64,000 nucleotides of DNA, taken from assembly GCF_000384155.1 (NCBI RefSeq), contig NZ_KB913031.1, positions 186,001 to 250,000 on the forward strand, in the 5' to 3' direction. The DNA comes from Methylophilus sp. 42 (GTDB taxonomy: Bacteria > Pseudomonadota > Gammaproteobacteria > Burkholderiales > Methylophilaceae). Shown piece by piece: positions 47,066-55,151 of the stretch; the stretch's first letter is position 1; each line of letters starts with the position of its first letter. Both the position numbers and the translations under genes were made by a program. Under the pieces are notes generated by a model. That model searched no databases and was not told the DNA's origin. It saw only the letters and a program-made list of their open reading frames with translations.

Positions 47066-49201
47066 ATGTTGGTCAGTGTATTAAGGGGTGTGTGTCGTCT
47101 GTTGTTCCGAGTGCGTGTCACCGGGCTGGAGAATGTGCCGCAGGAAGACAGATTGTTGATTATTGCCAACCATGAGTCTTTTCTGGATGGTTTGTTACTA
47201 GGCTTGTTTTTGCCCAAGCGCGCGACCTTTGTCGTGCATACCGGCGTGTTGAAGAACATTTTTTTCCGCTGGTGGTTAAAGCTGACGCCACATTTGTCTG
47301 TTGATCCGGCCAGCCCTCTGGCGATGAAGAAAGTGGTGCAGCGCCTGAATGCGGGCGAAAACGTAGTGATCTTTCCTGAAGGCAGGATTACCCTGACGGG
47401 CGCCTTGATGAAGGTGTATGACGGCCCCGGTTTTGTGGCGGCTAAAACAGGCGTCAAAATCCTGCCGGTGCGCGTCGAAGGCGCAGCTCAATCTTATTTT
47501 GGCCGTTTGTCGGATGTGCATCCGCGTAAGTTGTTACCACGCGTGACCCTGAAAATCTTGCCGCCGACGGAAATCCGTATTGAGCAACATGGGCATCATG
47601 CGCCACTCACGGCCAAGCAGCGCCGCCGCATTGCTGGTGAAGCCATGCGCAGCATCATGCAGCATATGCTGTTTAAAACCCAGCAAAGCAAAAGTCTGTT
47701 TGAAGCTTTTCTCGACACCATGGATAAATACGGTGCCAAGACACGCATCATCGAGGATATGAACCAGGTTGAGGACACCTATCAGGAGGTGCTCAAGCGT
47801 AGCCTGGCGCTGGGTCGCATTGCCACCAAGGTGAGCCAGCCTGGCGAAGCGGTCGGGGTGTTGATGCCTAATATCACCAACACGTTGGCGCTGGTGCTGG
47901 GGATGAGCGCTTTTAAAAGAATCCCTGCCATGCTTAACTACACGGCTGGTGCGGATGGCATGCGCAATGCCTGCATCGCCGCCAATATCCGCACGGTCAT
48001 CAGTTCGCGCAAGTTTATTGAAGCGGCCAAGCTGGAAGAGACGGTCGCCAAAATGAGCGATTTGAATATTGTCTACCTTGAAGATCTGCGTGGCCAGTTT
48101 GGCATGCTGGACCGTGCCTGGCTCATGGGTTACGCCTTGCTTTACCCGCGCGCAGCAATGGAACCGGTGACCGCCGAGGATACGGCGGTGATTTTATTTA
48201 CCTCTGGTTCTGAGGGTAAACCCAAGGGTGTGGTGCATAGCCATAAAAGTATCTTGGCCAACACGCACCAGATCCTGGCGACACTGGACTTCAGCCCGGC
48301 TGATAAATTCATGATGGCCTTGCCGCTGTTTCATGCCTTTGGCTTTACCGGCGCGCTGCTGCCGTTACTCAACGGCATCCCGCTGTTGCTGTTTCCATCA
48401 CCACTGCAATATAAATTGATCCCTGAAGTGATTTACGACAAAGGGTGCACGGTGTTTTTCTCCACCAGCACCTTTTTGGGCAACTATGCCAAATATGCGC
48501 ACCCGTATGACTTTTATAAGTTACGCGTGGTGTTTGCCGGGGCAGAAAAGCTCAACGAAGAAGTGCGCAAGATTTATCATGAAAAATTTGGCATCCGCAT
48601 TCTTGAAGGTTATGGCACCACCGAATGCGCGCCCGTGGTCGCTGCCAATACGCCCATGGCCAACCGCAACGGCAGTGTTGGCCAATTCTTTCCTGGGATT
48701 CAATACAAGCTTAGCCCGGTGCCTGGCATAGAAAAAGGCGGCTTGCTGACGGTGAAAGGCGACAACATCATGCAAGGCTACTATTTGTACGACAACCCGG
48801 GCGTGCTGGTCGCGCCGAAAGATGGCTGGTATGAAACGGGCGATGTCGTTGAAGTGGATGCTGAAGGCTTTATCCATATCAAAGGTCGGGTGAAGCGTTT
48901 TGCCAAAGTGGCTGGTGAGATGGTCTCACTGGAAGTCGTTGAAAAGATTGCCAACACCGCTGCACCTGAGCAGCAGCATGCAGCCACTACCGTGGCAGAT
49001 GCCAGCCGTGGCGAAAGCATTGTGCTCTTCACCACCGATGCCAAACTGAAGCGCGAAGACTTGCAAATTGTCGCCAAAAACTTGGGCTCGCCCGAAATTG
49101 CCATTGCACGTAAATTGATCGTGGTTGAGCACATCCCGGTATTGGGTACCGGTAAAACCGATTATGTCACTTTGAAACAAATGGCGGAGCAAGCAGCATG
49201 A
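47066..49201 (+). CDS. aas: Fused 2-acylglycerophosphoethanolamine acyltransferase / acyl-ACP synthetase
   Basis: 711 residues. The N-terminal PlsC-type acyltransferase (about 1-190) has NHESFLD with H36 and D41, and FPEGRIT near 110. The C-terminal AMP-binding acyl-ACP synthetase (about 205-705) has FTSGSEGKPKG near 378 and YGTTECAP near 515. The pair of domains re-acylates lysophosphatidylethanolamine. It overlaps lplT by four bases, the known partner that brings lysophospholipid across the inner membrane. Confidence 0.92.
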   Translation: MLVSVLRGVCRLLFRVRVTGLENVPQEDRLLIIANHESFLDGLLLGLFLPKRATFVVHTGVLKNIFFRWWLKLTPHLSVDPASPLAMKKVVQRLNAGENVVIFPEGRITLTGALMKVYDGPGFVAAKTGVKILPVRVEGAAQSYFGRLSDVHPRKLLPRVTLKILPPTEIRIEQHGHHAPLTAKQRRRIAGEAMRSIMQHMLFKTQQSKSLFEAFLDTMDKYGAKTRIIEDMNQVEDTYQEVLKRSLALGRIATKVSQPGEAVGVLMPNITNTLALVLGMSAFKRIPAMLNYTAGADGMRNACIAANIRTVISSRKFIEAAKLEETVAKMSDLNIVYLEDLRGQFGMLDRAWLMGYALLYPRAAMEPVTAEDTAVILFTSGSEGKPKGVVHSHKSILANTHQILATLDFSPADKFMMALPLFHAFGFTGALLPLLNGIPLLLFPSPLQYKLIPEVIYDKGCTVFFSTSTFLGNYAKYAHPYDFYKLRVVFAGAEKLNEEVRKIYHEKFGIRILEGYGTTECAPVVAANTPMANRNGSVGQFFPGIQYKLSPVPGIEKGGLLTVKGDNIMQGYYLYDNPGVLVAPKDGWYETGDVVEVDAEGFIHIKGRVKRFAKVAGEMVSLEVVEKIANTAAPEQQHAATTVADASRGESIVLFTTDAKLKREDLQIVAKNLGSPEIAIARKLIVVEHIPVLGTGKTDYVTLKQMAEQAA

Positions 49202-50520
49202 CCAATCCATTCAATTTACTCAGCCAGCAACGCTTTGGCCCCTTTTTCTGGACACAAGGGTTAGGTGCGTTTAATGACAATGTATTTAAAACCGCATTGA
49301 TTACCCAGGTGGCTTTTAACACGTCCAGCCTGACCACATTAGATGGCGCAACATTGGCCACTTTGTTGCCTGGCCTGTTTATTTTACCGTTTTTCCTGTT
49401 CTCAGCCTCGGCCGGGCAATTGGCGGACAAATATGAAAAGTCACAGATTATCCGGCTGGTGAAGGTGCTGGAGATTTGTATCATGCTGTTTGCCAGTATC
49501 GGCTTTTTAAGTCGCAGCTTGTTGATGCTGGCGCTGGCACTGTTTTTAATGGGTGTGCATTCCACTTTATTTGGCCCGGTGAAATACTCTTATTTACCGC
49601 AGCATTTACAGCCTACGGAGCTTACTGCTGGTAATGGCCTGGTTGAAATGGGTAGCTTCGTGGCTATTTTGCTGGGGCAGGTATTGGGCGCCTGGTTAGG
49701 TAGTCTGGAGCAGCATGCCTTGTTTACCAGTTTGAGTGTGTTGCTGATAGCCATCTCTGGCTATCACTTGAGCCGCGGCATTCCGTTGTCACCGGCCCCT
49801 GTGCCTGCAATCACCATTAACTGGAACCCGATCACCGAAACCATCAAAAATGTGCGCACGTTTTGGGCGCAGCAAACGTTGTGGGTGGCGATTGTCGCCA
49901 TCTCCTGGTTCTGGTTTTTTGGTGCGACCTTGCTGGCACAGTTTCCTAACCTGGCGAAAAATGTGTTGCAAGGCAGCGAGCGTGACTTTATTAGCCTGTT
50001 ATCGATTTTCTCGGTCGGTGTGGGTGTGGGCTCGGTCTGGTGCGAAAAGCTCTCCAAAGGCAAACAGGAGTTGGGCCTGGTCATGCTGGGCGCGGCAGGC
50101 ATGTCATTATTCGCCTGGGATTTTGCCAGTACAGCCAGCAATATTCAGCAACAGTTATTAGCCAATCCAGCACTGACTTTGCATGCACTGGCCGGGGTGG
50201 ATGATTGGCGCATGTTGCTCGATGTGGCATTGCTTGGCGTGAGTGGTGGCCTCTATATTGTGCCATTGTATGTATTGTTGCAAAGCCGCGCTGAAGCGGG
50301 TTATCAGTCACGCGTGATTGCGGCTAACAATATTATGAATGCTTTGTTTATGGTGCTTTCGGCTGGTTTCTCGGTGTTGCTGTTTGGTATGGGTATCAGT
50401 ATTCCGCAATTGTTTGCCATCACGGCAGCGGTCAATGTGCTGGTCGCCATTTATCTGTGCTTTCGCCAGCCGGAATATTGGCATACCGTGCGTGCTTACC
50501 TGCGTGGCTTGAGAGGATAA
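49198..50520 (+). CDS. lplT: LplT-like lysophospholipid transporter (MFS)
   Basis: 440 residues with about twelve membrane helices of the major facilitator type. The start FGPFFWTQGLGAFNDNVFK and the loop FGPVKYSYLPQHLQPTEL near 120 match LplT. It flips lysophospholipids into the cytosol for the Aas enzyme encoded just upstream with an ATGA overlap. The next gene starts two bases after its stop. Confidence 0.92.
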   Translation: MTNPFNLLSQQRFGPFFWTQGLGAFNDNVFKTALITQVAFNTSSLTTLDGATLATLLPGLFILPFFLFSASAGQLADKYEKSQIIRLVKVLEICIMLFASIGFLSRSLLMLALALFLMGVHSTLFGPVKYSYLPQHLQPTELTAGNGLVEMGSFVAILLGQVLGAWLGSLEQHALFTSLSVLLIAISGYHLSRGIPLSPAPVPAITINWNPITETIKNVRTFWAQQTLWVAIVAISWFWFFGATLLAQFPNLAKNVLQGSERDFISLLSIFSVGVGVGSVWCEKLSKGKQELGLVMLGAAGMSLFAWDFASTASNIQQQLLANPALTLHALAGVDDWRMLLDVALLGVSGGLYIVPLYVLLQSRAEAGYQSRVIAANNIMNALFMVLSAGFSVLLFGMGISIPQLFAITAAVNVLVAIYLCFRQPEYWHTVRAYLRGLRG

Positions 50521-50522
50521 GC

Positions 50523-52127
50523 ATGCGTCGTATCGTGGGCGTGGGGTTAGGTTTGGTCTCGTCGTTTGCCTGTAGTGAGCCTGGTGGCGAGCAATTGGGC
50601 TTATATACACAAAACCAATTTCAAACGGTTGAGGGGGATTGCCAGCAATGCCAGGCGTCACCACAAGCCTTATGGTATTTTCGTCATGAAACTTTTGCCT
50701 TGCCGCAAAGTGGTGCACCAGTGGTCAGCTTTGATGCCAGCAAACGTGGTGTTGAAGATACGCAGGCATTAAACCCGGATGCATTGCCCGCCTTGGTGTG
50801 GACGGGCGCCAGTCAGCACTGGTCGGCACTGACCTTAAACGCTGAGGCAACTGCAGTCACTCGCGTACAAGGGGATCGATTTGGTTTTAAATTGGTGCCT
50901 AAGATCGTCAGTAATCGTTCTTATTGGAATGCCGAAACCAGCCGCTATCTCAGCCAAAAGCCGCTGTCGATCCGTGGTGAATTGGAAGGGCAAACGCTGG
51001 TGGCACGCACCGTCTGGCCGCAACCCTTTAAACTCAATCTCACTGCTGGTACCCAGCCTTTGCAGTCAGGAGAAAGCCTGCAATCACTGGTACAGTTTGC
51101 CAATGGCGGCGCACGTAGCCCTTACCAAAGCCGCTTGCTATGGGAGAAGTCACCCGGCGCAGCGCAACAATCATCCGGCAAACCAGCGTTGGGAGTGTTG
51201 CTTAATGGTGCGCAAGGTGATGACGACGAAGCGCATGGTGGGCATTTTGCGCTGGCCACTGGCGTTGTGGGCGCTGACGGTGAGTATGCGACCTGGTTGG
51301 TGAACAATTATTACAACCTGGCCAGCAATAGTGAAAAAGGCATTATCGCCGGCGTGACACCGTTTGATAAATACATGGGCGACCTCAATAGCGGCCAGGC
51401 ATTTTACCGCCCGTCTTATATGCTGGTGGCAGTGTTTAGTCAGCCGGAGATTCCCAAACAGGTGCAAGCACTCAATAACCGGGTGTTCCAGCATTTTTAC
51501 CGCAACGACTTTGTCTATGACCACGCGTTGGAAAACTGCGCTGGCATCAGCATTGATACGCTGCGTCAGTTGGGCTGGCAAGTGCCAAAACGTGGTGTCG
51601 AAAGCCTGCTCAAAGCCAGTGCTGCTTACTGGTATGTGGCGGCGACTGAGCGCAGCTTGCAAAAAGGCCGTGCCATTTATGATTATCTCAACACAGAAAT
51701 GACCAGGCTGTTTCCAGCCGTGGCGTTTGATGCGATAGGCAACGATTTGCTTAAAATCGCCCAAACGGGCAATCAATCAACTTTGAGCTCTGGTGCTATG
51801 CAAGCTATGCCAGGGCAGCTTGAAGCTATTTATTTTGTACGTATCCCGCAAATTCCATCCAGTCGGGCATATGGGTTGGCACCTGTGTATAGCTTTGCAC
51901 AATACTTGCAACAAGCCCCGGCGGACAGAAACCAGTGGCAAATTATCCCGGTCACGCCAAACCCCTTGCCTGAGCCGTTAAAAGAGGGGCTGGCGCACCA
52001 GCCAGAGACGCCTGCATTATTGCCGATACCGGCGATTCTGTTTTTAATCAGTGTGATTGGTCTCGCCTGGGTATTGCTGAAAGGACTGAGGCACTTGCTA
52101 AGGCGCGCTCTTCCTACAGCAAAATAA
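50523..52127 (+). CDS. Periplasmic DUF4105/Lnb-like putative acyltransferase or hydrolase
   Basis: 534 residues from ATG 50523, two bases after lplT. A short hydrophobic leader is followed by a large extracytoplasmic part and one helix near 500-520 before a basic tail. Conserved-looking blocks are HGGHFALATG near 238, WLVNNYYN near 258, GQAFYRPSY near 292 and FVYDHALENCAGISIDTL near 333. The order histidine, then an F-x-Y...NC block, resembles the DUF4105 (Lnb) fold, a permuted NlpC/P60-like enzyme used for lipoprotein N-acylation in Bacteroides. A lysophospholipid would be the by-product, fitting the aas-lplT neighbours. Similarity is by pattern only; function is inferred. Confidence 0.6.
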   Translation: MRRIVGVGLGLVSSFACSEPGGEQLGLYTQNQFQTVEGDCQQCQASPQALWYFRHETFALPQSGAPVVSFDASKRGVEDTQALNPDALPALVWTGASQHWSALTLNAEATAVTRVQGDRFGFKLVPKIVSNRSYWNAETSRYLSQKPLSIRGELEGQTLVARTVWPQPFKLNLTAGTQPLQSGESLQSLVQFANGGARSPYQSRLLWEKSPGAAQQSSGKPALGVLLNGAQGDDDEAHGGHFALATGVVGADGEYATWLVNNYYNLASNSEKGIIAGVTPFDKYMGDLNSGQAFYRPSYMLVAVFSQPEIPKQVQALNNRVFQHFYRNDFVYDHALENCAGISIDTLRQLGWQVPKRGVESLLKASAAYWYVAATERSLQKGRAIYDYLNTEMTRLFPAVAFDAIGNDLLKIAQTGNQSTLSSGAMQAMPGQLEAIYFVRIPQIPSSRAYGLAPVYSFAQYLQQAPADRNQWQIIPVTPNPLPEPLKEGLAHQPETPALLPIPAILFLISVIGLAWVLLKGLRHLLRRALPTAK

Positions 52128-52206
52128 GCAAAGCACGGATAAGCAGGATTCATGATTCCCTTTTAAATAAAAATGCCAAACCACATTTTTTATTTAAGGA
52201 CAAACA

Positions 52207-52584
52207 ATGAACAAATTACTGATTGCATTATTGGTTTCTGTGATTTCAATCACGTCTTCTTATGCGGCTGAAAGCAAAGATGACGGTGCAACATTGGGAA
52301 CGTCTAAAAGCCCGCAAGTCGACCGGCAGCAAAGCCGGACAGACAAAGGGCCTATTGGTAGCAGTCAAGATGGAGTGCCTAATGATGCTAGCAACCTGGG
52401 TAATTCGGAGAGCCCTCAGATTAAAGACCAGGCCCAACGCACGGACAAGGGCTCGGCCGATCGACCCATGAAAAGGCACAAAAACAAAGTACTGAGGAAT
52501 AAAGACGAAAAAGCCGGGACGACGCACGGCAATCCTGTGCAACCGACAGAATATGAAGCAGCACCGCCAGCGACGACCAATTAA
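52207..52584 (+). CDS. Small secreted repeat protein
   Basis: 125 residues with a clear signal peptide (LLIALLVSVISITSSYA) and AAGGA six bases before the start. The mature part is hydrophilic and low in complexity. Two tandem units of about 25-30 residues read ATLGTSKSPQVDRQQSRTDKG and SNLGNSESPQIKDQAQRTDKG in order, sharing LG.S.SPQ and RTDKG. The tail is basic then proline- and alanine-rich. No family was recognised. A strong terminator follows. It could be an exported stress or spacer protein. Confidence 0.75.
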   Translation: MNKLLIALLVSVISITSSYAAESKDDGATLGTSKSPQVDRQQSRTDKGPIGSSQDGVPNDASNLGNSESPQIKDQAQRTDKGSADRPMKRHKNKVLRNKDEKAGTTHGNPVQPTEYEAAPPATTN

Positions 52585-52599
52585 GGTGGCGGGTATCAC

Positions 52600-52625
52600 G
52601 GGATTGCTTGGGCAATCCCATTTTT
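52600..52625 (+). terminator. Rho-independent terminator
   Basis: GGGATTGC and GCAATCCC pair around TTGG, followed by ATTTTT. It lies 15 bases past the stop of the secreted repeat protein. Confidence 0.85.
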
Positions 52626-52702
52626 CTGCAATGCCATGGCATCGTCTGCACCTTTATAATGAAAGCCTGTCTTAGCTTTAACTCAATCAAAAGAAGCGCT
52701 TT

Positions 52703-53080
52703 ATGTCATTGGCTAGCCAACGGAAACTGATTTTGACCGCGATCATTTGTTTATTGCTCTACCAGGTAGGTAGCTGGATCACCATTGTGGCAGGCGCCGT
52801 GTGGGGCGCAGGGGCGGCGGTGATTGTGGCTGTGGTGTCTTATCTATGTGCACGTTTGGCGAAGCGCGGGGCGACCAGTACGATCTGGTTTTTAATCCCC
52901 ACTTTATTGTTTACAGTGATTCCTCTACTGGCAAAGGCATGGAGTTTATTGACCAGCCAGACCGGTATTGTCGATATGCTGGTTGACCTGGTACCGCTGC
53001 TGGTCGGGTTTGTGATTCCGGTAGGATTGTTGTCAGCGGTGTATCTCGACTTGCGCAAGAAGTCTGTTTTGCCCGAGTAG
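52703..53080 (+). CDS. Small inner-membrane protein
   Basis: 125 residues with four predicted membrane helices (about 9-27, 29-50, 60-78 and 93-115). Charged residues are few apart from SQRK at the start and the tail DLRKKSVLPE. No family was recognised. It lies 73 bases before the LTA-synthase-like gene on the same strand and may share its promoter, but no motif ties it to that pathway. Confidence 0.65.
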   Translation: MSLASQRKLILTAIICLLLYQVGSWITIVAGAVWGAGAAVIVAVVSYLCARLAKRGATSTIWFLIPTLLFTVIPLLAKAWSLLTSQTGIVDMLVDLVPLLVGFVIPVGLLSAVYLDLRKKSVLPE

Positions 53081-53153
53081 CTTAGGCCCTGCGCGAACAA
53101 TCGCGAATAACCCGTTATAATCACACGCTTGAATCCCATCTGATTAAGCAAAC

Positions 53154-55142
53154 ATGCAATCCAGTTATTTCGGCAAACCACGTTCTTCTTCAAAACTCTG
53201 GGCAATCGGCCATTGGTTTGGCCCATATGCGCCGCTCATTGTCATGTTTATCAGTGGGCTGGTATTGCTTTCACTCACGCGTCTGGGCCTGGTGGCCTGG
53301 AAGTGGGAGCGCGTGCAGGCCACTGGCGAGCTGTGCCAGATTCTGCTGCAAGGCGTACGCGTCGATGTGATCCAGCTGGGTTTGCTGGCCATCATTCCTG
53401 TATTGCTCTCACCCATATTGGCCACACGCAAACTATTCAAGGTATGGCGCGGATTCACCTACTGGTGGGTATTGCTATCATTGGTATTGCTGGTGTTTCT
53501 CGAAGCCGCCACGCCTGGCTTTATTCTCGAATATGATGTGCGGCCTAACCGTATTTTTGTCGAATACCTGAAATATCCGCATGAAGTCTTTGGCATGTTG
53601 TGGCAGGGCTTTAAGACTGAACTAATATTTGGCCTGTTGATGACGATCATTGCTTTTGCCGCTGTGGCCAAATTGCTTAAACCCTGGCGCAAGGCCGAGG
53701 TGAAGTGGGCTAGTCCAGCGGTGTGGCTGGTATGGCCGTTAGTACTGGTGCTGACGGTATTTGCGATTCGCTCGACACTCACGCATAGACCTGCCAACCC
53801 GGCGCTATTTGCGATTACGCAAGACAGTATGGTCAATAGCCTGGTGCTCAATTCTACTTATTCGGTGTTTTATGCGGCTTATAGCTTGCAGCATGAGGCG
53901 AAGTCTAGCGAGATCTATGGCAAGCTGCCGCGAGAGAAAGTGTTGGCGATCACGGGCGCGCAAGAAGCCGATATCCCTACCTTGACCACACTGCTGCCAA
54001 CAGCAAAACGCGACAAGCCACTGAATCTGGTGATTTTGTTGCAAGAAAGCCTGGGTGCGGGTTTCGTCGAGTCACTCGGCGGCAAGCCGGTGACGCCTAA
54101 TCTGGAAAAACTCAAATCTGAAGGTATCTGGTTTACGCATTTGTATGCCACCGGTACTCGCTCGGTGCGGGGGATTGAGGCTGTGGTCACGGGTTTTCAG
54201 CCCACGCCATCCGATAGCACGGTCAAATTGGGTTTAAGCCAGAAAAACTTTTTTACCTTGGCGGATTTACTGTCTAAACAAGGCTATTTAACCGAGTTCA
54301 TCTATGGCGGTGAATCGCATTTTGACAATATGCGCAGTTTTTTTATGGGCAATGGTTTTCAGCAAATCACTGACCAGCCGGATTTCAAGAACCCGGCATT
54401 TGTCGCCAGCTGGGGCGCGTCAGATGAAGACTTGCTGAATAAAACCCACGAGCAGCTCATGGCACATCATGCCAGCGGTAAGCCATTTTTTACTTTGGCA
54501 TTCAGCTCTTCAAATCACGCGCCATTTGAGTTCCCTGATGGTCGCATTGAGTTGTATGAGCAACCGAAAGCGACTGACAATAATGCCGTGAAATATGCTG
54601 ATTATGCGATTGGTGAATTTATTAAAAAGGCCAAAGCCAGTCCTTACTGGCAAGACACGGTATTTCTGATCGTGGCCGATCATGATATCCGTGTACGGGG
54701 GGATTCGCTGGTGCCCATTGAGCACTTCCATATCCCGGCCCTGATTTTGGGCGGTGCGGTACAGCCCAAAACGGTGGATGCGATTGCCAGCCAGATCGAT
54801 TTGCCGGTCACGGTATTGTCTTTGATGGGTATTGAGGCACAGCATCCAATGACCGGGCACGATTTATCAAATGTAAGTGCTGACTATCGTGGCCGTGCCA
54901 TGATGCAATACAACTACAACTATGGCTGGATGCAGCAAATTGGACAAACGGTTGCAGAAAATGAGGTGGTGGTGTTGCGTGAAGGCAAGCCTGCTGCGTT
55001 TGGGCATTACGATCCAGTGAGCAAGCAACTGCAAAATACCGCAGCGCCCGTAGATGCCAATGTCCTGGCAGAGCGCGCACTGGCCAATGCCTTATTACCT
55101 GCGTTGTTATATAAAGAGCAGCGTTATCGCTTGCCGGAGTAG
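53154..55142 (+). CDS. LTA synthase-family phosphoglycerol transferase
   Basis: 662 residues: five membrane helices in the first 215, then a large periplasmic sulfatase-fold domain. The likely catalytic threonine is T335 in YATGTRSVRG. Metal-site motifs LVILLQESLG near 295 and VADHDIRVRG near 508 are kept. Such enzymes move phosphoglycerol or phosphoethanolamine from lipids to glycans (LtaS, OpgB, EptA relatives). In a Gram-negative cell the acceptor may be periplasmic glucan, LPS or another glycan. Nine bases separate it from the glycosidase-kinase fusion. Confidence 0.85.
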   Translation: MQSSYFGKPRSSSKLWAIGHWFGPYAPLIVMFISGLVLLSLTRLGLVAWKWERVQATGELCQILLQGVRVDVIQLGLLAIIPVLLSPILATRKLFKVWRGFTYWWVLLSLVLLVFLEAATPGFILEYDVRPNRIFVEYLKYPHEVFGMLWQGFKTELIFGLLMTIIAFAAVAKLLKPWRKAEVKWASPAVWLVWPLVLVLTVFAIRSTLTHRPANPALFAITQDSMVNSLVLNSTYSVFYAAYSLQHEAKSSEIYGKLPREKVLAITGAQEADIPTLTTLLPTAKRDKPLNLVILLQESLGAGFVESLGGKPVTPNLEKLKSEGIWFTHLYATGTRSVRGIEAVVTGFQPTPSDSTVKLGLSQKNFFTLADLLSKQGYLTEFIYGGESHFDNMRSFFMGNGFQQITDQPDFKNPAFVASWGASDEDLLNKTHEQLMAHHASGKPFFTLAFSSSNHAPFEFPDGRIELYEQPKATDNNAVKYADYAIGEFIKKAKASPYWQDTVFLIVADHDIRVRGDSLVPIEHFHIPALILGGAVQPKTVDAIASQIDLPVTVLSLMGIEAQHPMTGHDLSNVSADYRGRAMMQYNYNYGWMQQIGQTVAENEVVVLREGKPAAFGHYDPVSKQLQNTAAPVDANVLAERALANALLPALLYKEQRYRLPE

Positions 55143-55151
55143 GACGCCAAT

